From: Parelaphostrongylus tenuis
Taxonomy: Eukaryota; Nematoda; Chromadorea; Rhabditida; Metastrongylidae
DNA length: 64,000 nucleotides
Direction: 5' to 3'
NCBI GenBank assembly: GCA_019055375.1
Contig: JAHQIW010000809.1
Location: forward strand, 1 to 64,000
Made by a program: the position numbers and the translations under genes. Each line of letters starts with the position of its first letter. Within the stretch, counting starts at the first letter, position 1. Shown here piece after piece: positions 31,301 to 46,300 of this stretch. The notes beneath the pieces are model-generated. The model was not told the origin of the DNA. It saw only the letters and a list, made by a program, of their open reading frames with translations, and did not search any database.

Positions 31301-34300
31301 TAATCAGTATGATCAACCTTACATGATTATCATGATAGCAATCAACTTATACATCCATAAGAAGAAAGGATCACGAGCCCGTTGATCTTCAATCATCTCT
31401 TTGGCATGCGAGAAAAAGCATTTGCTCGTGAACACAAACAATGACTTCATCTTTTGATCTTTGTGCTAATTTTTCCTAAAATGAAAATGTATTCGAACAG
31501 GTGACTTTAATCCGTCTCCTTTTGTTTTTCTTTTCTTTTCTTTTCCTGTGTTTTTGACACAACCTCAGAGCTCTTTGAGAAATAACGGTACCTTTTCCAT
31601 TCTAAGACTTTATGCGTGTCGAAGAAAAATATGTGACTACAAGTACATTTATAATTTTTCTGAATGACTGCAACCCTTTTTTCCAAAGGAGCATTTCACC
31701 AAACTCAACGACGTCGCTGGAAAAGAATGCACTCATCGATCACTCAATTTTTCAAGCAGGTCAGTGAATATTCATTAGATTTCAATTATTGCCGTTGACA
31801 TAAAAATATTGAAGTAAAACGTCAAAACAGGAAATAGTTGGCGAAATTGAATTTTTATTTGGAGAAAGACAAATAGAGTAGCACTGTGACTCAAAAATAA
31901 ATGAGCGAAACAGGCTCGTTTAAAGTCACATCAATTTCATGTCCTATACAAACATTTATTCTCGGTAGTTGTGTCAATATTATTACATACATGACGCAAA
32001 TAAGGTTTACGAAAAACGCGTTCGGCCTCGATCTATGCCCTAGGGATTTCTATGAATTCGACTTCGTTAAGCATCGTAATTATTGGTCGAATGTTTATTT
32101 ATATAATGACATGTTAGAGCCTGTCGGTGTATCAGTCTGGTGATTATGTATTCGCAGAATGGATTGGCTTGCTTTACGCGAGAGATGGAGCCAATGATTA
32201 GGTGTGTATTGCACATAAATTCAAACCACTGCGCTACATGTTCATTATTTACGTTTGATCGTTACATGGTCTATCTCACTTTTGTCAAAACTGTAAAAAA
32301 TTACCGGTGCTTTCAGGTACTAAATTAGATTCCCTTTTTTGAATTTTCTGGCTTACCACAAGAAGCAAATAATCCAAAAATTAATATTTTATCAACAATA
32401 ATACAAAATCTGTGTGTTGTCTAATTGATAGTAGTACATCAAGACAGTAGGCAAGATATGTCGGGCAGAAAATTTTCTCGCTGTTCCACCGTAAGTAGTG
32501 CGACTCTCATCATCAGTGCTTTTTTTTGCCTCATCCACTTATTCGGAGCTTTGGCTTAAGCTTGAATAGATCGGATACGAGCTAAGCAAACTGTGCGGAT
32601 ATATTCATGTGGCGCACTAATAAATAAGGACCCGGTCGAAAAATGAGTCAATGAGAATGTTTCAAAACATTTATCGAGAAATTAAGCACGTCGTGAACGA
32701 AATTCCTTTAGTAGTTGAAAGAGTGATGGAAACCCTTCTCGGATCATTAGCGCTAATCCGAAGGATATTGCGATTAAGCGGACTTCATTCTCACTGTTCA
32801 CTGTCCACTCAACCTAAATTGTAAGCTACTTGTATTGCTTAATTAAGGCATAATTGTATTTAGAATGAAATCTTCTATTTTGATATTCTTGTACGTTGAT
32901 GGTTGTCAAGGCTGAGGCGAGTTTTCTCACATATGCATTGACAGAGTCCTAGTACATAACAATAGCTTGGTAATATTGGTGTATCACATTATGGCCACCT
33001 GCCGTTTCCTGCGTATATGGGCTGATCTTTGTGTAGTTTGTTTCAATGGGCCAATTTCGTCGCTCTGCATAAAAATCGCAACACGATAGTATCCGATATT
33101 GTTTTGATAAGTTGAGATGCATTTTTCACTTCCAAATCTAGGTCTTCAATAATTTATATAAAGACTTTGGCTGTTGACTATCCTGTGGAAGACGATGGAA
33201 CTCATATTGTTCGAACTCATCAAATGCAAACGTCCTTTTCATCATTAATGAGCGCGAGTGAAAATTCAACGAAGTTAATTAAACTTCGGGAAAATTCAGT
33301 GGATGACACTCAAATGCATAAAAGGGTTATACCGTCTACAAGCGACTAGACCACTCTGCAACAAATTTAGTCCTTCGACAACTAATGAGCACCGAGACGT
33401 TATGCTCAAATTTCCGCCGTGGTGAATTCATCAATGAAGAGAAGAAAGGATGTTAACGTTCTGCTTTTGACGACGATAGATTGGTTAGAGGCCATAGTGA
33501 AAGTAACACACAATTTTATAAGAACTACATATTTTCTGAATAAGAGATATGCGGAACTATATCTCAAGTGAAATTTCTATTTCAATCAGTGCACCACTGC
33601 ATTACATTTAAAACAGTGTGATAACGACCACCCACATCGTGAGGATAACACTATAGGCTATATTTTGAACGATCTGCGTCTAAAGAAGACGAAGACGTAG
33701 AGATGTTGGTAAAATGAATTCTCTCCATAAACTTCGTTACTAGCCTAGCAATTCAAGGAGATACTACATGAAAACTTTCAGAAGAAATCGATACCACTAT
33801 TTTGCCGTACAAGATTGTACAAAACACCGAATCCCTAATAACAATTAGCGGTTAACTTTTCGCTGACTTCGTCTTCTTCAGATCCGTTTACCTCTTCCAA
33901 AATTTAGCATGTTCGCCAAAAGTTCAAATGCTACGCAGAACTGTATGTCAGCTTAAAAGTGGAATTCCAATATCTCCATGATAACATGCAGTCACATGCT
34001 GCACTAGCGACCCTGCAAAAGTTCACCAAGCAGTGAAACGAAACAAGATACTGGTGGTTTCCAATTTGATGAACACAGTTCATTCTGCGTTAAAATGTTT
34101 CACTTTAAAAGTGCAGGTTAAAGTCTCAAATCAAATTTCAGAAAACTGGTACTCTCGGGCGTGTTTTGAATGGGGTTCAGCAAAGCATTCTTTTGTCCTT
34201 GCCGAAATTATGAGTGCTGCAGTAGATTTTTTGAGCTGAGAAAATGGACATGAGGGAGACTTACCGGGAATGATTCTCAAGAACCGTTGGTGACATAGGG

Positions 34301-37300
34301 AATGAAGCAAATAACATCATGCTGAGAGTGTTCTTTTGGCATTTAGTGCTTCCACCTAATTAAACTTATTACACATAAACTAGGACGCTGAACGAGCAGA
34401 ATGAAATTGCAGACAGCATCGTCGACCATAGCATCTATAGTACAACTACGCTAGTACTAATAGTATCGCATTTTAAGCAGATCAGCACAAGAGTGAATCA
34501 CCGTAATTAAGTTCATGCCAAGATACTGATGAGGTGGGCGGATAAACGCGTCTAAACAAAAGAATGTCAGACAACCGGAACAACGAATGGAATCTGAGAG
34601 ATGTCAAGCACAAATCAGGAAGTACATCGGAAAGTAGATAGACATTTTCTTTTGAGGAAAACTGCTGCCCAACATGTCCATCAAAGAAATAGAACCCACT
34701 GCGTAACTCTTGCACGCGACAGCGGCTAGCGATAACATCGTAAGAACCCCTATCGAAACAGTCGTCCGTCAATAGAAGGACGAATTGTACAGATGATTTT
34801 GGTAAAGTCTTAAACATTCAGACTGGATAAACGCATAGATAGCGAAGTTCGCGCACTGTAGGCCCAAATAGTTTTTTGAACGCAGAGTGAATTGAAAATA
34901 GACTCACTTTGACAGCGTTTTCCTGGTAGATTGAACTGATTGGCGCTATAATCGCACTGATGACGTCCATTCTTACAACACACCATTTTTGTCGAGTGAA
35001 GGCACATCCACAGGCAAACAGTAAACTCAACCACGTAGCACTACTGATCTCAATTCGCGTCCTAAAACGAGCACGACTATATTACAGTACACAGTGTTAT
35101 GAAGTTTGAAAACACAAACTTAATTCAACTAAGAGCGTTCAAGCAGTCAAAAAATTTAGACCCATACTTTAAACATTCTTTTATATGAAAGAACCCGAAA
35201 TTAGATGTCTCACACCGTGCGGATCGCGACACTTCTTGCATTCGATTCGTTTCCTAACATTCACCATCTCTAAAAGTCTTGGAGCGTTTCTTTTGTGTAG
35301 TTTTCGCCCGTGCTCAGAGATTTATCGTTCAAGTTATGAATTTCGTTAATTGCTGGTCAAATCAATTGTGCCGGGAAACAGCTGTACTAAGGTGTTCTAA
35401 CGTGATTACAAGGAGTGAGCTTTGTTCAGAGGAGTCGATCACTGTACTCTCTAATAAAGGATGAGGGAATTATTAAATACAATACGGTGTGGATTGGAAG
35501 CAACGCTAGAATAGGTTCTACCGCCCGTGCAATTAACAGGATCACTAGTACTGCGTTAATCGCTCCATATTAAACTAATACTGGAAAAAATTGAAAAACC
35601 TTCAGAGCAAAATGGAATAAGATTGATGAGCAGAGGTTTCCTCCAACCTAAACCTTCATTCTTTGCAGCGAGAAGCTCTAATCAGCTGCTCGTTGTCAAT
35701 AAAAGCTCGCTTCATATCTTCCTTTATAACTGAGAAGATTCTTAAGGGATAACGTACCTTTGTAAAAAAAAAGTAATTTTTATGTTTCAAGCTTTTTTAC
35801 TGCTAATTAATCTGTTCAAAATTGCTACTATTATGTCATTTTAGTTCGCATATGTATGATGCAATAAAAACAATTCAAAGGCTCAGATGTGCTTGGGGTA
35901 AAAGGTGTAGACACCGAGTTCATGGTAATTTTTAGTTCCCCAAAGCCTTCGTTCCCTATTAAACGAGTTTTTGCTGTTGATTGAACGCTTTATTGAACAC
36001 ATATGTGTTGCTCGCCAATGTATCGTGAATTGCTCTAAATCGAAACTCACGGACTTTGTATAAGAGAACGAAAAGTGCAGTTGCCCTCAATTGCTGACTC
36101 TGCTAACATTAATTAGACTGGGACCGTTTCCATATCTAACTAACTCTTCTTATTTTGCATAATGCCAGAATATTTACAATAATGAGCGCGCATCTTTCTA
36201 TTCCTAGTTGATTAATTACTCTCAGTCATTAACCCTTTCGCTGCGACGTTAGTTCCTCCATGACACGATGATTTCCGATCAATAAAATATTTAGAAGCCT
36301 AAAACTTTATAGATTCATAGAATAGGCTTGATTTTGACGTATTCATTGTATATGACTTTCATTGAGCGTCTCTGTGAGCTAAGATGTGTTTACAGCCGTT
36401 TTTCAAAAAACAGGAAAATAAAATTTACAAACGGCTTCTGCAGACAGCAATAGATTTATTTTCATTTTCGGAATACTATCCAAGAAGGAAAAATTTCTTT
36501 CTGGAGTGAAAACTTTGCAGCTTCAGCAGTTATTTCAACGAATGAAGCTCACTGCGAGCTGAAGTATACTGAGTCAAATCCATTAAATTTAAATTTAATA
36601 TTCAAATTTAATATAAAATTAAATCGGGAATTTTTTGCTTGCTAGTAACGTCCCACAGGAATGGTGTGGTCGCGTAAGGGTAAAACTGAGCATCAACTCA
36701 TATGTCTTTTATATGTGTTTAATATGTCTCATATTGTTCCGTAGTATTAGAGAGCATAGTTATCTGGGTAGTTGGACGGTTCGTCTTCACGAAGTGTGCG
36801 GACCCCAGCACATGAAAATGTGCTGGTTTAGATGTTTTGTTCGTTAGAGTCGCGAGGTAAGCCTAGCCGGGGATTCCATAGGTCGTCGCCACATTAAAGC
36901 AGTCGCCAGCTCTTGCGGATCAGATGGAGATCACAACCTTGTTACTAGTAGCTACCAATACGCCTCTCATTCCTGGTACGGTTCACTCTTAGGTGGGCTT
37001 TGCCAATTGAAAACGGCGGACTCGTCAGCTTGGGTGGCCCTGCTGAGGAGTTGAACCCCTTACTGTACTTCACAGTCCGACACCCATGAACACCTCCCCA
37101 GCCATGATGAGGAGGTAAACCGTTTAGGACGAAAAGACTTGAAATCGCCATTTTCAAACTTGATGCCTGATTTGAATCAATTCTGCTCTACTAACGCAGA
37201 AAAAAGTTCTCCTACCTGAGGGTATCGTCTGTATTTGATTGAATGGTAATGATGTCACCGATTTCTTGCATTTCGTACACACTCATACCTAAATTGAAAT

Positions 37301-40300
37301 CTCTTTTACATTCTAAACTACATTTTTATTGCCAATTTTCCTATTATAACGCTTTAGCTTTGTTTTATCGCAAAGTTGACTACCGCAATTCTCATGATTT
37401 TGCTGTTTTTTGGGAGAAAATCAGCATTATATCTTTTAAATCTGTTCATTTTATGGGACGACCAATGCATGCCATTAGCAATGTGCATTACAAATTTCGG
37501 TTTTATTCGGTTTTGAGGGGACAAATGAATAACTGACCTCTTTTGCTGGACAGGAACCTTACATAGGAGTGTTAGCAGCCACTCGAAAGCTGAGACTTTA
37601 TGCTACAGCCCGACGTTGCCGGTTCCAAAAAAGCCTTTTTTCTGACGTTCCTACAAAAGGAAAGTCTTGCGATGCAGACGCGCATCTTTTTCGCCAGACA
37701 GAGTCCTTTCCTTGAATTATTAGTAATGATTTGATAGCGTAATCGTTTCTAATTCCAATGCTGTGCTTATAAACTGAAAAGAACGGTTCCCTGCAACGCT
37801 GCAGGCAAACTAAGTTGAATTCGCACATACGACCGAAGTGTCCTTGGGCAATTCACGTCGGTTGGCGGAGGCGACCATGAGCCGCTGACGTGCTATCGTA
37901 AGAACGGACCAAGACTGATCGATCACCGTCTCATCGCGCGTGGCCGCCTCATCCAGCCGCACGTCAATTGGCCAAAAACCCCCTTAGTCGCATATGAAAA
38001 GCCAATCTATTTGACCTGCTGCGTTGCAGAGTAACGGTCTTTTCAAGATATAAACACAACGTTGGAATCATAAGCGATCATGCTATCAAATGATCACTAA
38101 TAGTCCAAAGAAAGAGCTCTGCTCGGCGAGAAATATGCGCGTCTAATACATAGTTTTGCATAAATTTAACATCGCTATAAAAGGGTACTTTAAAAACCGG
38201 CGACGTGGGGCTGTAGCATGAAGTATCAGCTTTCGAATGATTACTAACAATCCTACGAATTTCCTGCTAAGCAAATGGTATCAGTTTTTCATTTGTCCCC
38301 TCATAACCGAATGGACTCAAATTTCGTTTTACACAATATATTTGAGCAGATCCTCTAATTTCGTTGAATTTGACTCTATAATAAAATTTTGCATAATTCG
38401 GTTTGCAAATATTTCTCTGTGCTTATCAGCATAAAGAAACGAACTTGTAGCTATCACAAGATACAATAAAAATGACGCAGAAGATAAAACAAGCCACTGG
38501 ATTATACTATGATAATTTATGTAGTTACCTATTTGCGCGGTTCATTGAAAACATATCTTTTTATTATGCTACCAAATTGGCATCACCTGTTATGTTTTAG
38601 ATACTATAAACAAAACTTCGTGTCCTACATATTAGGGCCAATAACAAAGTTAACCGTGATGAACAAAATACGGCGAGAGGTACAGGTCATTCAAATAATT
38701 GTAACAACATGATTAAGATAAAAGTGCTTGAAATCTACGGAGTTAAATTCAATTACCCGTTACTGGATGTTTGATTTTTGCGATACAGTTGGGAGAATCT
38801 TCATCGATAAACGAAAGATCGTAGACTTTTCGTTTACCTTCACGTACGGCAAGACCTTCTGGATAGAGACTTGCTGGAACAGATATTTCTGGAACACTAT
38901 TGTAAGCATTATCACTATCGTAATTATTACCAGTAATGCTAGCAGGAGTTATTAGTCATTATTGACGATACTATTAGTTCATATTATATAATTCCAATAT
39001 CCCTGACAACCTTCAAATTTGACAACAATTATCGTTCGCCTATGTGCTAAACATTGATTATTTTCATAAAACTAAAAAATTTCAAGACAGTGCATTTCTG
39101 GGGCTATTGCTAACTTTTTGAAATTTACTAGTTTATAAAAGCTTTTTTATTATTATCAGCTTCTCACTTTGAATTATTATGGACTTTAGTTGTAGTGGTG
39201 CGACTTCTGCTATGTGATTTTCGTAGAACTGGGGTGAAACGAGCTGAACTCGGTTTCTCTTTCTCTTTCTCTTCTTCTTTCATTGGGTGATAATTTTTTC
39301 AATAACATTATATAGTCGATTTTGTGACAAATCTTACCACGAATAATATGTTGGCCATCTGGATCAATGACATCAAAATCAACAGGATCAAATTGCACTG
39401 AATTTTTTAGCACATACTGATCTACGGCACGTCGATACTGGAATTTACCGAATTATAACATAATTACCCTTAATAAGTTTAGATTTACTGAAAATGGACG
39501 AGTAATAATTTGGCGATAAGAAATGATCAAGAGTATTTTCTTTATATTCAACTTTAATAATAATTCGTTCAATGAGGATTACCTTCATTGAAAGTTAGAA
39601 AAGCTCCCAAAATTTCAGAAAATAATCACTCGTATAGTTCGGCTTCAAGGTTCACAAAGAATCACTAAAATTTAGGCGCAATTTACACTTTATTGGTGAC
39701 TTTCCCACAAGACTCCTCTGAGTCCCAGAAGGGGCCTTGAGTCCTTCCTAGGAAATGTACATCATCAGAGTGAATAAGTCGTTGCTAGGGTGGGAAAAAA
39801 CTCCTCATATCAAACTTTTCATCTAAGATATTGCTGGGAACATCGTGCTATACATCGCAACCTGACATCAATAACATATACCAGCCACGATGAGGCACCA
39901 AATCAATAGCGATAATATCCATGATAGTTTTCACTTTCCTACTTTCCTGCTATGCCTTTATCTTATCGACAGTAGTTGTTGTTGATACGTACTTTACCAT
40001 TGAATGGCTTATATGAACACGTAAACCTCCTCTCCTAAGGCTTTCTTGTAGTTCACGTGGGAATACCTCAGACTGGCTATCTCTACGACTACAGGGAGAA
40101 CTTACTCAACCAGCATTCCATGACAATCATGAAGGACGAAGTTCTCAAGCAGCAGTCTTCGCAGCTCGTGAAATATTCGAAGACTTTTGTGAAGAATGAT
40201 TTCGAGGAAATGAATCCATTACTGTAAGTATTGCGATCCGCAAGCTAAACGCGGCACCTTAGCAAGGCAATCTTCAAGGTCGCGAAGATAATAGTCTTCA

Positions 40301-43300
40301 TCACCAATTACCAAGATCAACTATCTATCAAGCTCAGCACTGTTCAGTAATTCACAGCTTTTTCCTTCGTAAGCCAAACACGAGGTTGTAATAAGTGGAC
40401 GACTCGTGAAAAACGGTGTGTATGCAAAAAGTTATTTTGCACATGATGCGATTGAAATCTAGCCTTGGTGATTTTTTTTCTGTTGGAGTAGAGGAAGTGT
40501 TTGGACTGAGTTGCAGAGAACCTCATATTTCTAGGCTCTAGAAAAAGAGAGACTGCCGAAATGTCAGCAGTTTGAATAAGTCGTTTCAGAACAATCTGCT
40601 GTTTGGTGTGTTTGGTTTGTGAAGAAATAAAGTGTGGTTCTCCACCAGCGTTCTACGACATCCATATAAAACGAAATCCTCAAACAGCGACTGAATAAAC
40701 ACGCAAAATGTTTGAAGACTTTCCTGAGGACGAATCCAAGAAAAGTTGGGATCCGCACAATATATATCTATATATATATATATATATATATTTTTTTGTA
40801 TATATATGATGACAGATAATGCAAAAGAAAATTAGGGTTAGGTTCAAAAACTTATGCGATTTATATTTGTATGACTTTTTTCTATCGCTAATTGATTTGC
40901 TGCATCATCGTGGGTGGATTTGTGCTCTTTGGGATGTTGAATGTGAGTGCGCACTATAGAACTTTGTCCCCCAACAGCGTTTTTCAGATCAAGAACAGTT
41001 CCTCTCCGTTAGACGGCACGCGGCGAAGAAACGACCTTTATCGCTGGACAAGAGCTTATCATAAGAGTGTTAGTGGTCATCTGAAAGCTAAAACCTCTAG
41101 CTGCTATGTTACGTGCTGTTTTTTAATAACACTCCCATATTTCGCTGTAAAATTTGAAATAAAATTATGTTTTACATCGACAACGCATTTATACTGTTAC
41201 TATGTGCAAGCACGAAAAGCAGATGAACGTGGAGAGAAAATTTTGTAGTGCGTTTTATCTGAATTTCTTCTGGCAGAGAAACAATTCCTAATTGAATAAC
41301 AAAAATCGCACTTCACATGTGAGCCGAAGGGCGCCACGATCGATCGATGTGTTGAAATCACGAGCAGCACCCTCCCTCACCCCAGCCCGTGAACTGGCCA
41401 AAGAACGAATGTCCGCGTATGTAAATCAATCTTATCTTTCCTACTACACTGAAGAGAAACGGTCTTTGCAACACATAAGCACAGCGTTGAATTTCGTAAC
41501 TTTGCTCTATGGAATGATTACTAGTAGTCTAACTGAGAAGCTCTGTCTTGCAAGAAATATACTCGTGTAACAAATGTTTCCCTTTTGCCGAAAAGTTATG
41601 AAAAAATTTTTTCTAAAAACGGTTACATAGCTCAGTAGTTAGATGTTTATGTTTTCGAATAATTATTAACACTCCTACAATAAATTCTTTTCCAGCGACA
41701 GGTATTGTTCCTTCATTCCGTGCCGCCAAACGGAAAAGAATCAAAGCAATATTTTGATCAGAAAGTTCAGCTAAGATCAAACCAGTGAAAGAATTACTGC
41801 ATTCTCGGAAACATCGCCATTGTCTGACAAGAACCATATGCTAGAACATTAGAATGCCTTTCGAGAGTTCAGCTTGTGGTGTTCCCGTAGTATTCTTTAT
41901 GGTTTGGGTAGGCGGTCTATCCAGGTAATAGGTACAAATTTTTGGAGGGAACGTATAATGAGAGCCGAACTTTGTTACACGTCAAACAATTCTGTTGCTT
42001 TCCTCGACAAAGTAACTCAAAATGTGACTGAGTTTCACATATTCGCCCAAAAACTCAGCTAAGAATTGAGTAAGTTTAAGCAAATTGTGAAATCTAGCTC
42101 ACGGAAGGATCATTGGAGACTAGGAATGCCCAGAACCACTAACTTAAGAAACGCCGGAAGAAATAATTTTGCAGATTTAGTAAACTAAAAGTCAAGTGTT
42201 AATTTCTGTTGGTGGACTCAGATGATTTATGAAGGCTCTGTGTTCCCAAGATTTGAGTGAAGTAAATGAGAAAGTCATCTACAAAACCTTCTTTTGGAAA
42301 ACCAATCATATCTTGTAATTAATACTAGTCATACCTGATTTATGTCACTAAGTTTGATGTCAACGCGTTGAATGTTTTGTAAAGTATTCAACGGTTCAAT
42401 TTTCACTAACTGTGGTGCAATAGCAGCTGATAAACGTCTGAAACGAGAGTATAGATGAGATAACTTCAGAAAGAGAACAGTAGCAATGTTATTTGCGACT
42501 ATTACAATTATTCTAGGTCATATATCCCATCGCAGAAAAAAATGAATGCAGAGCAGTAGTCCCTTCAGAGTTGTGTCTTAGTACAAGCACCCGGAAAGGG
42601 TGAGATGTAAGTTCAATTCCTGTCCAAAGTTTAAAGCTCTGCATGTCACCTAGCATCATTGGATATATAGTTATAACATAGCTAAGAAGCGGTTTAATAA
42701 ACATCTTTTATCTGTTACATAAATCCAGTAGCTGCCAGCTTGACTGGGTCCAATGCCGATAAGTGCTTATCACACCAAGCAATTTACAGTTGATTGCTGG
42801 CAGAACTGATACCTTATATCATAGAAAGAGTGGTAGCAGAACACGACTTCTGGTAATGTAGTGACTAACACGCGCTCTCAGAAAAGATGAGACACGGATT
42901 TAAGCCCAAAGTTCATCATATTACTCAACATTGCTAGATATTCTAAGACAATTCTAAAGCCAATTTTATGAAATTTTTGATGCCGGAATTACCGAATCAA
43001 GTTTTGACCGTACCCTGTAATTGGACAGCGTTTCTAATACAATCCAGAATTGTTTAGATAACAGTTTCAACCTTAATGAAAGGGCTTTATATTCCCAGAA
43101 ACAAGTGATCTTCTCAAAAATTGAATCCAATCCGATCTCCCAATTAAAAATTATAATGATTTTGCCGCATTGCTAATAGTATTACTCTATTTATATCGAA
43201 AAATTTCTGAAATACTTATTATTACTAAGTTCAAGTCATATGTACTCATTTTACCGTCAGTGTTGTGTTCCATTGACTTTAATTTAGCGTCGAAGCACGT

Positions 43301-46300
43301 TAGAGGTTTCTCTACCTGACAAGGTTGTTTAACCTCAGGAGAAAAGGTCCAGCTTTTTCGGTGGGTTTACAGAAGCCAGGGTAAAGTTAGCCTTTACGAA
43401 AAGTTACTACGGTTTTTGTCGAAACTAGCAAGAAAACGCTCCTTACCCCTGAACTATAGGAATTATAGTCTTCCGTTAGTGCATGGTGATTTGGGAAAAC
43501 TATCATATCTATTTAAACACTACGCAATTGAACAGGCGAACACACCGTGCTTGACGTGATATCTGTGCCGTCATTGAATGACGCCTGCCCGTCATTGTTG
43601 GATCGGTGCTCTGAAATTATCTGAATAGAACAATTTTGTTTTTTATTTTGTTTGCAAGATAAAATAACGAAATACTTTTCCATCCTTCTCAACCCATGAT
43701 CACAACACTGCGCCGATCCCTAGCACTTCTTGCATTCAATTCACTCTCTCGCATTCATCCTCCACAGGAGTCACCGAATATTTCACGTATCGCTTCGGCT
43801 GTCACTTTCCGTCTTCTTCAAGACAATCTACAGTGCTCATGAAGACGATTTCCCTTGCAATCATGGCGTTGGCCGAATTACGGAGTTCGCTGATCGATTG
43901 TGAGAGGGCTAGGGATTGTTGAACCAGCTCTTTGCTTATCACCTTGGTTCCTTATACACAGCTCATTAACTACTGAGCTAAACCGCTTGTGAGCAACAGT
44001 AATCAAAATAACAAGCCACTATTGATCAGTTTTTGATTTACAGCTGAATTCAAGCGATAATAGGTTGCGCTTGATTATCTCCATCACGTGGAAGTTGTGA
44101 GTGGATTTCACTGCTAAAAGTGAACGAATCCGACACAACGACGTCAGCAAATACTCATCCAGCCTATACATGCTTTTCTTTTTTCTCTATCTCAATGAAA
44201 GATGATTATATCAGAACAATAATCGTAATGCATTTTTCAAACGGTATCTTTTATACAATCAACTGCACGTAATTAACTAATCACATTCTCCATTGTGGGC
44301 TGTGACTACGTTGTAAATTCAGTTCTTGTGGAGCACGTAGGTTTTATAGATATATATATATATATTTGCATATATGTATACATATGCATAGATAGATATA
44401 TGCGTCTTTGTATACGTGCATATATACATATATATGCGATATACATATATAATAAATATATATATATATATATATCCCTAAGTGCGATGAGCCTACGTTT
44501 CAAGCGTGCTAAGCACTGCAATACCTAGGCGGTTACTCTGCTATGTTATATATACACTGTTATATATAAAGTTCAATTTCGACGTCGCTATCCAAATCTC
44601 TGTTTTTTAAAGGTATGAAGTAGAAATGGCGCACTTTTCCTCAGGTACATTTTCCTAGTACTCTCACTGGTGATATCTTTTTGCCTGCTGAAAAGATAGA
44701 GACACATTCTCTCTGCGGAGAATTCACTGTCAAAAAGGTCTACACGAGTAAAAGCTACTGAGATAGAACTTTGAGGATTGAAAGGTTGTCGCATTGTTAT
44801 CAATAGGAGGTTTGATATCACTGCATCGAGTTAATGTGGCGATGGGTAAAAAAGGTTTCAGACGGTGGTGAATAACTGAGGATTAGAACTAATTGTCTAG
44901 ATCTTCATTTGAGGATGAACCATTCCAGGCAATCAAACAAACATTTTCGAGTGCATTTTCACGAACAAATGTCTGCTATAATAGAAATCTGCCTTCAATT
45001 TCGATAAGTGCAAATGTAATTTTCTTGTGTGTCTTTATCTATGGTTTTCATCCATTACAATTACGCAATGTTTGTATCATAAAATGATGTTTGAAATCAT
45101 TTTGATTTTGGTAAGATTTATAGTCTTCCTTTCTTCGAACAACCAAGATTTTTTATCTGATTAGTCATTTATCATGATATCATGTTGAAGAAGCAGATTT
45201 TATCCTAGCCATAGAAGATAGCAAGCAATTAAGACTAAAAATTTTGTTATTTAACTATCAGAATTTTTTTTAGTAAGAAACTGGGTTAAGACAGTGCTGT
45301 TCAAGAATCTTAAATGTATAGCTACAGCAATTTGATGCAGACCTTATTCTTGGTTTGTTGTTGCTTGACCTGAAAGAGCTAATTTTACTAATTTTTTTGA
45401 TAATCTTATTTATCATAAAGAAAATTGAGTGGGTGATAGAGTGGAAGTGCAGAAATATACTACTGAAACTCTCAAAGACTTTATTTTACCACTTAAGTAG
45501 CAGTGTTATGATGTTATGACCACAGATTCAAGGCTATTGAGTGATATGCAAAACTTTGAACCTAGGGAATGAGTTGAACCAATGTCTCTTCCATTCCAGG
45601 GTAACTATCAAAGCTATTGAAATATCAACGTCGATGATTTGCTCAGTTCCTAGGGATTTCAGATAGGTTGTTTCGTTGCATGTGGTTTTTTTTTTGTTTT
45701 GGTCGCCGCAAAAATATTCATCATTTGGATTTCTTATGAGATTACAACACTTTGTCAGTGATGAAGGGATAGGTGCTCAATTTCAGTTTATAGAATAGTG
45801 ACCCTCAAGTTTAGTTTCTCTATGCTGCAAATTTTAAGCTAATCTTTATCAAGCTAAAAGCTTTTCCGTATGTTCGAATGTAGAAAAATTCCCTAGCATA
45901 CTAATTTAGACTGGCTAAATCGGAGAAAGTTCCCTGTCAACATCACGCTTTCATTAGAACAGAGTAATCATTTGCCCTCAATGTTTTTGCCGATTTTTTG
46001 CAAAATGCCAGTGATTTTTCGATGGCAAGAGTAGTTGAATAGTTGGAAACGTGATTGGTCTCTACAAAAGACTTCAAAAATCTCTATTCAGGAGCAATAA
46101 TCTTCGAAGCAATTATTTGGCTTAGGGAGAAAAAATTTTTTCAAAGTTGTAATTCTCAAAGTACCAAGTGAGTCCCTAGCTGACATGAAAAAGCCAACAT
46201 CGCATTCAGGCAGGTCGTCATGTTTAATGGATAAAATATCGCTTCTTTGTGTTCGTTGGCGAAATGCGAGCCTTGACAGAAAAAGTGCCGAAAGTACGAC

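Noticed and set aside
34518..34560. CTGATGAG at 34525 as another hammerhead
   Set aside because: No GAAA after a stem II, no pairing stem I and no cleavage triplet in place.
44295..44528. 77- and 71-codon frames on both strands
   Set aside because: They translate the TATATG microsatellite (Ile/Tyr repeats).
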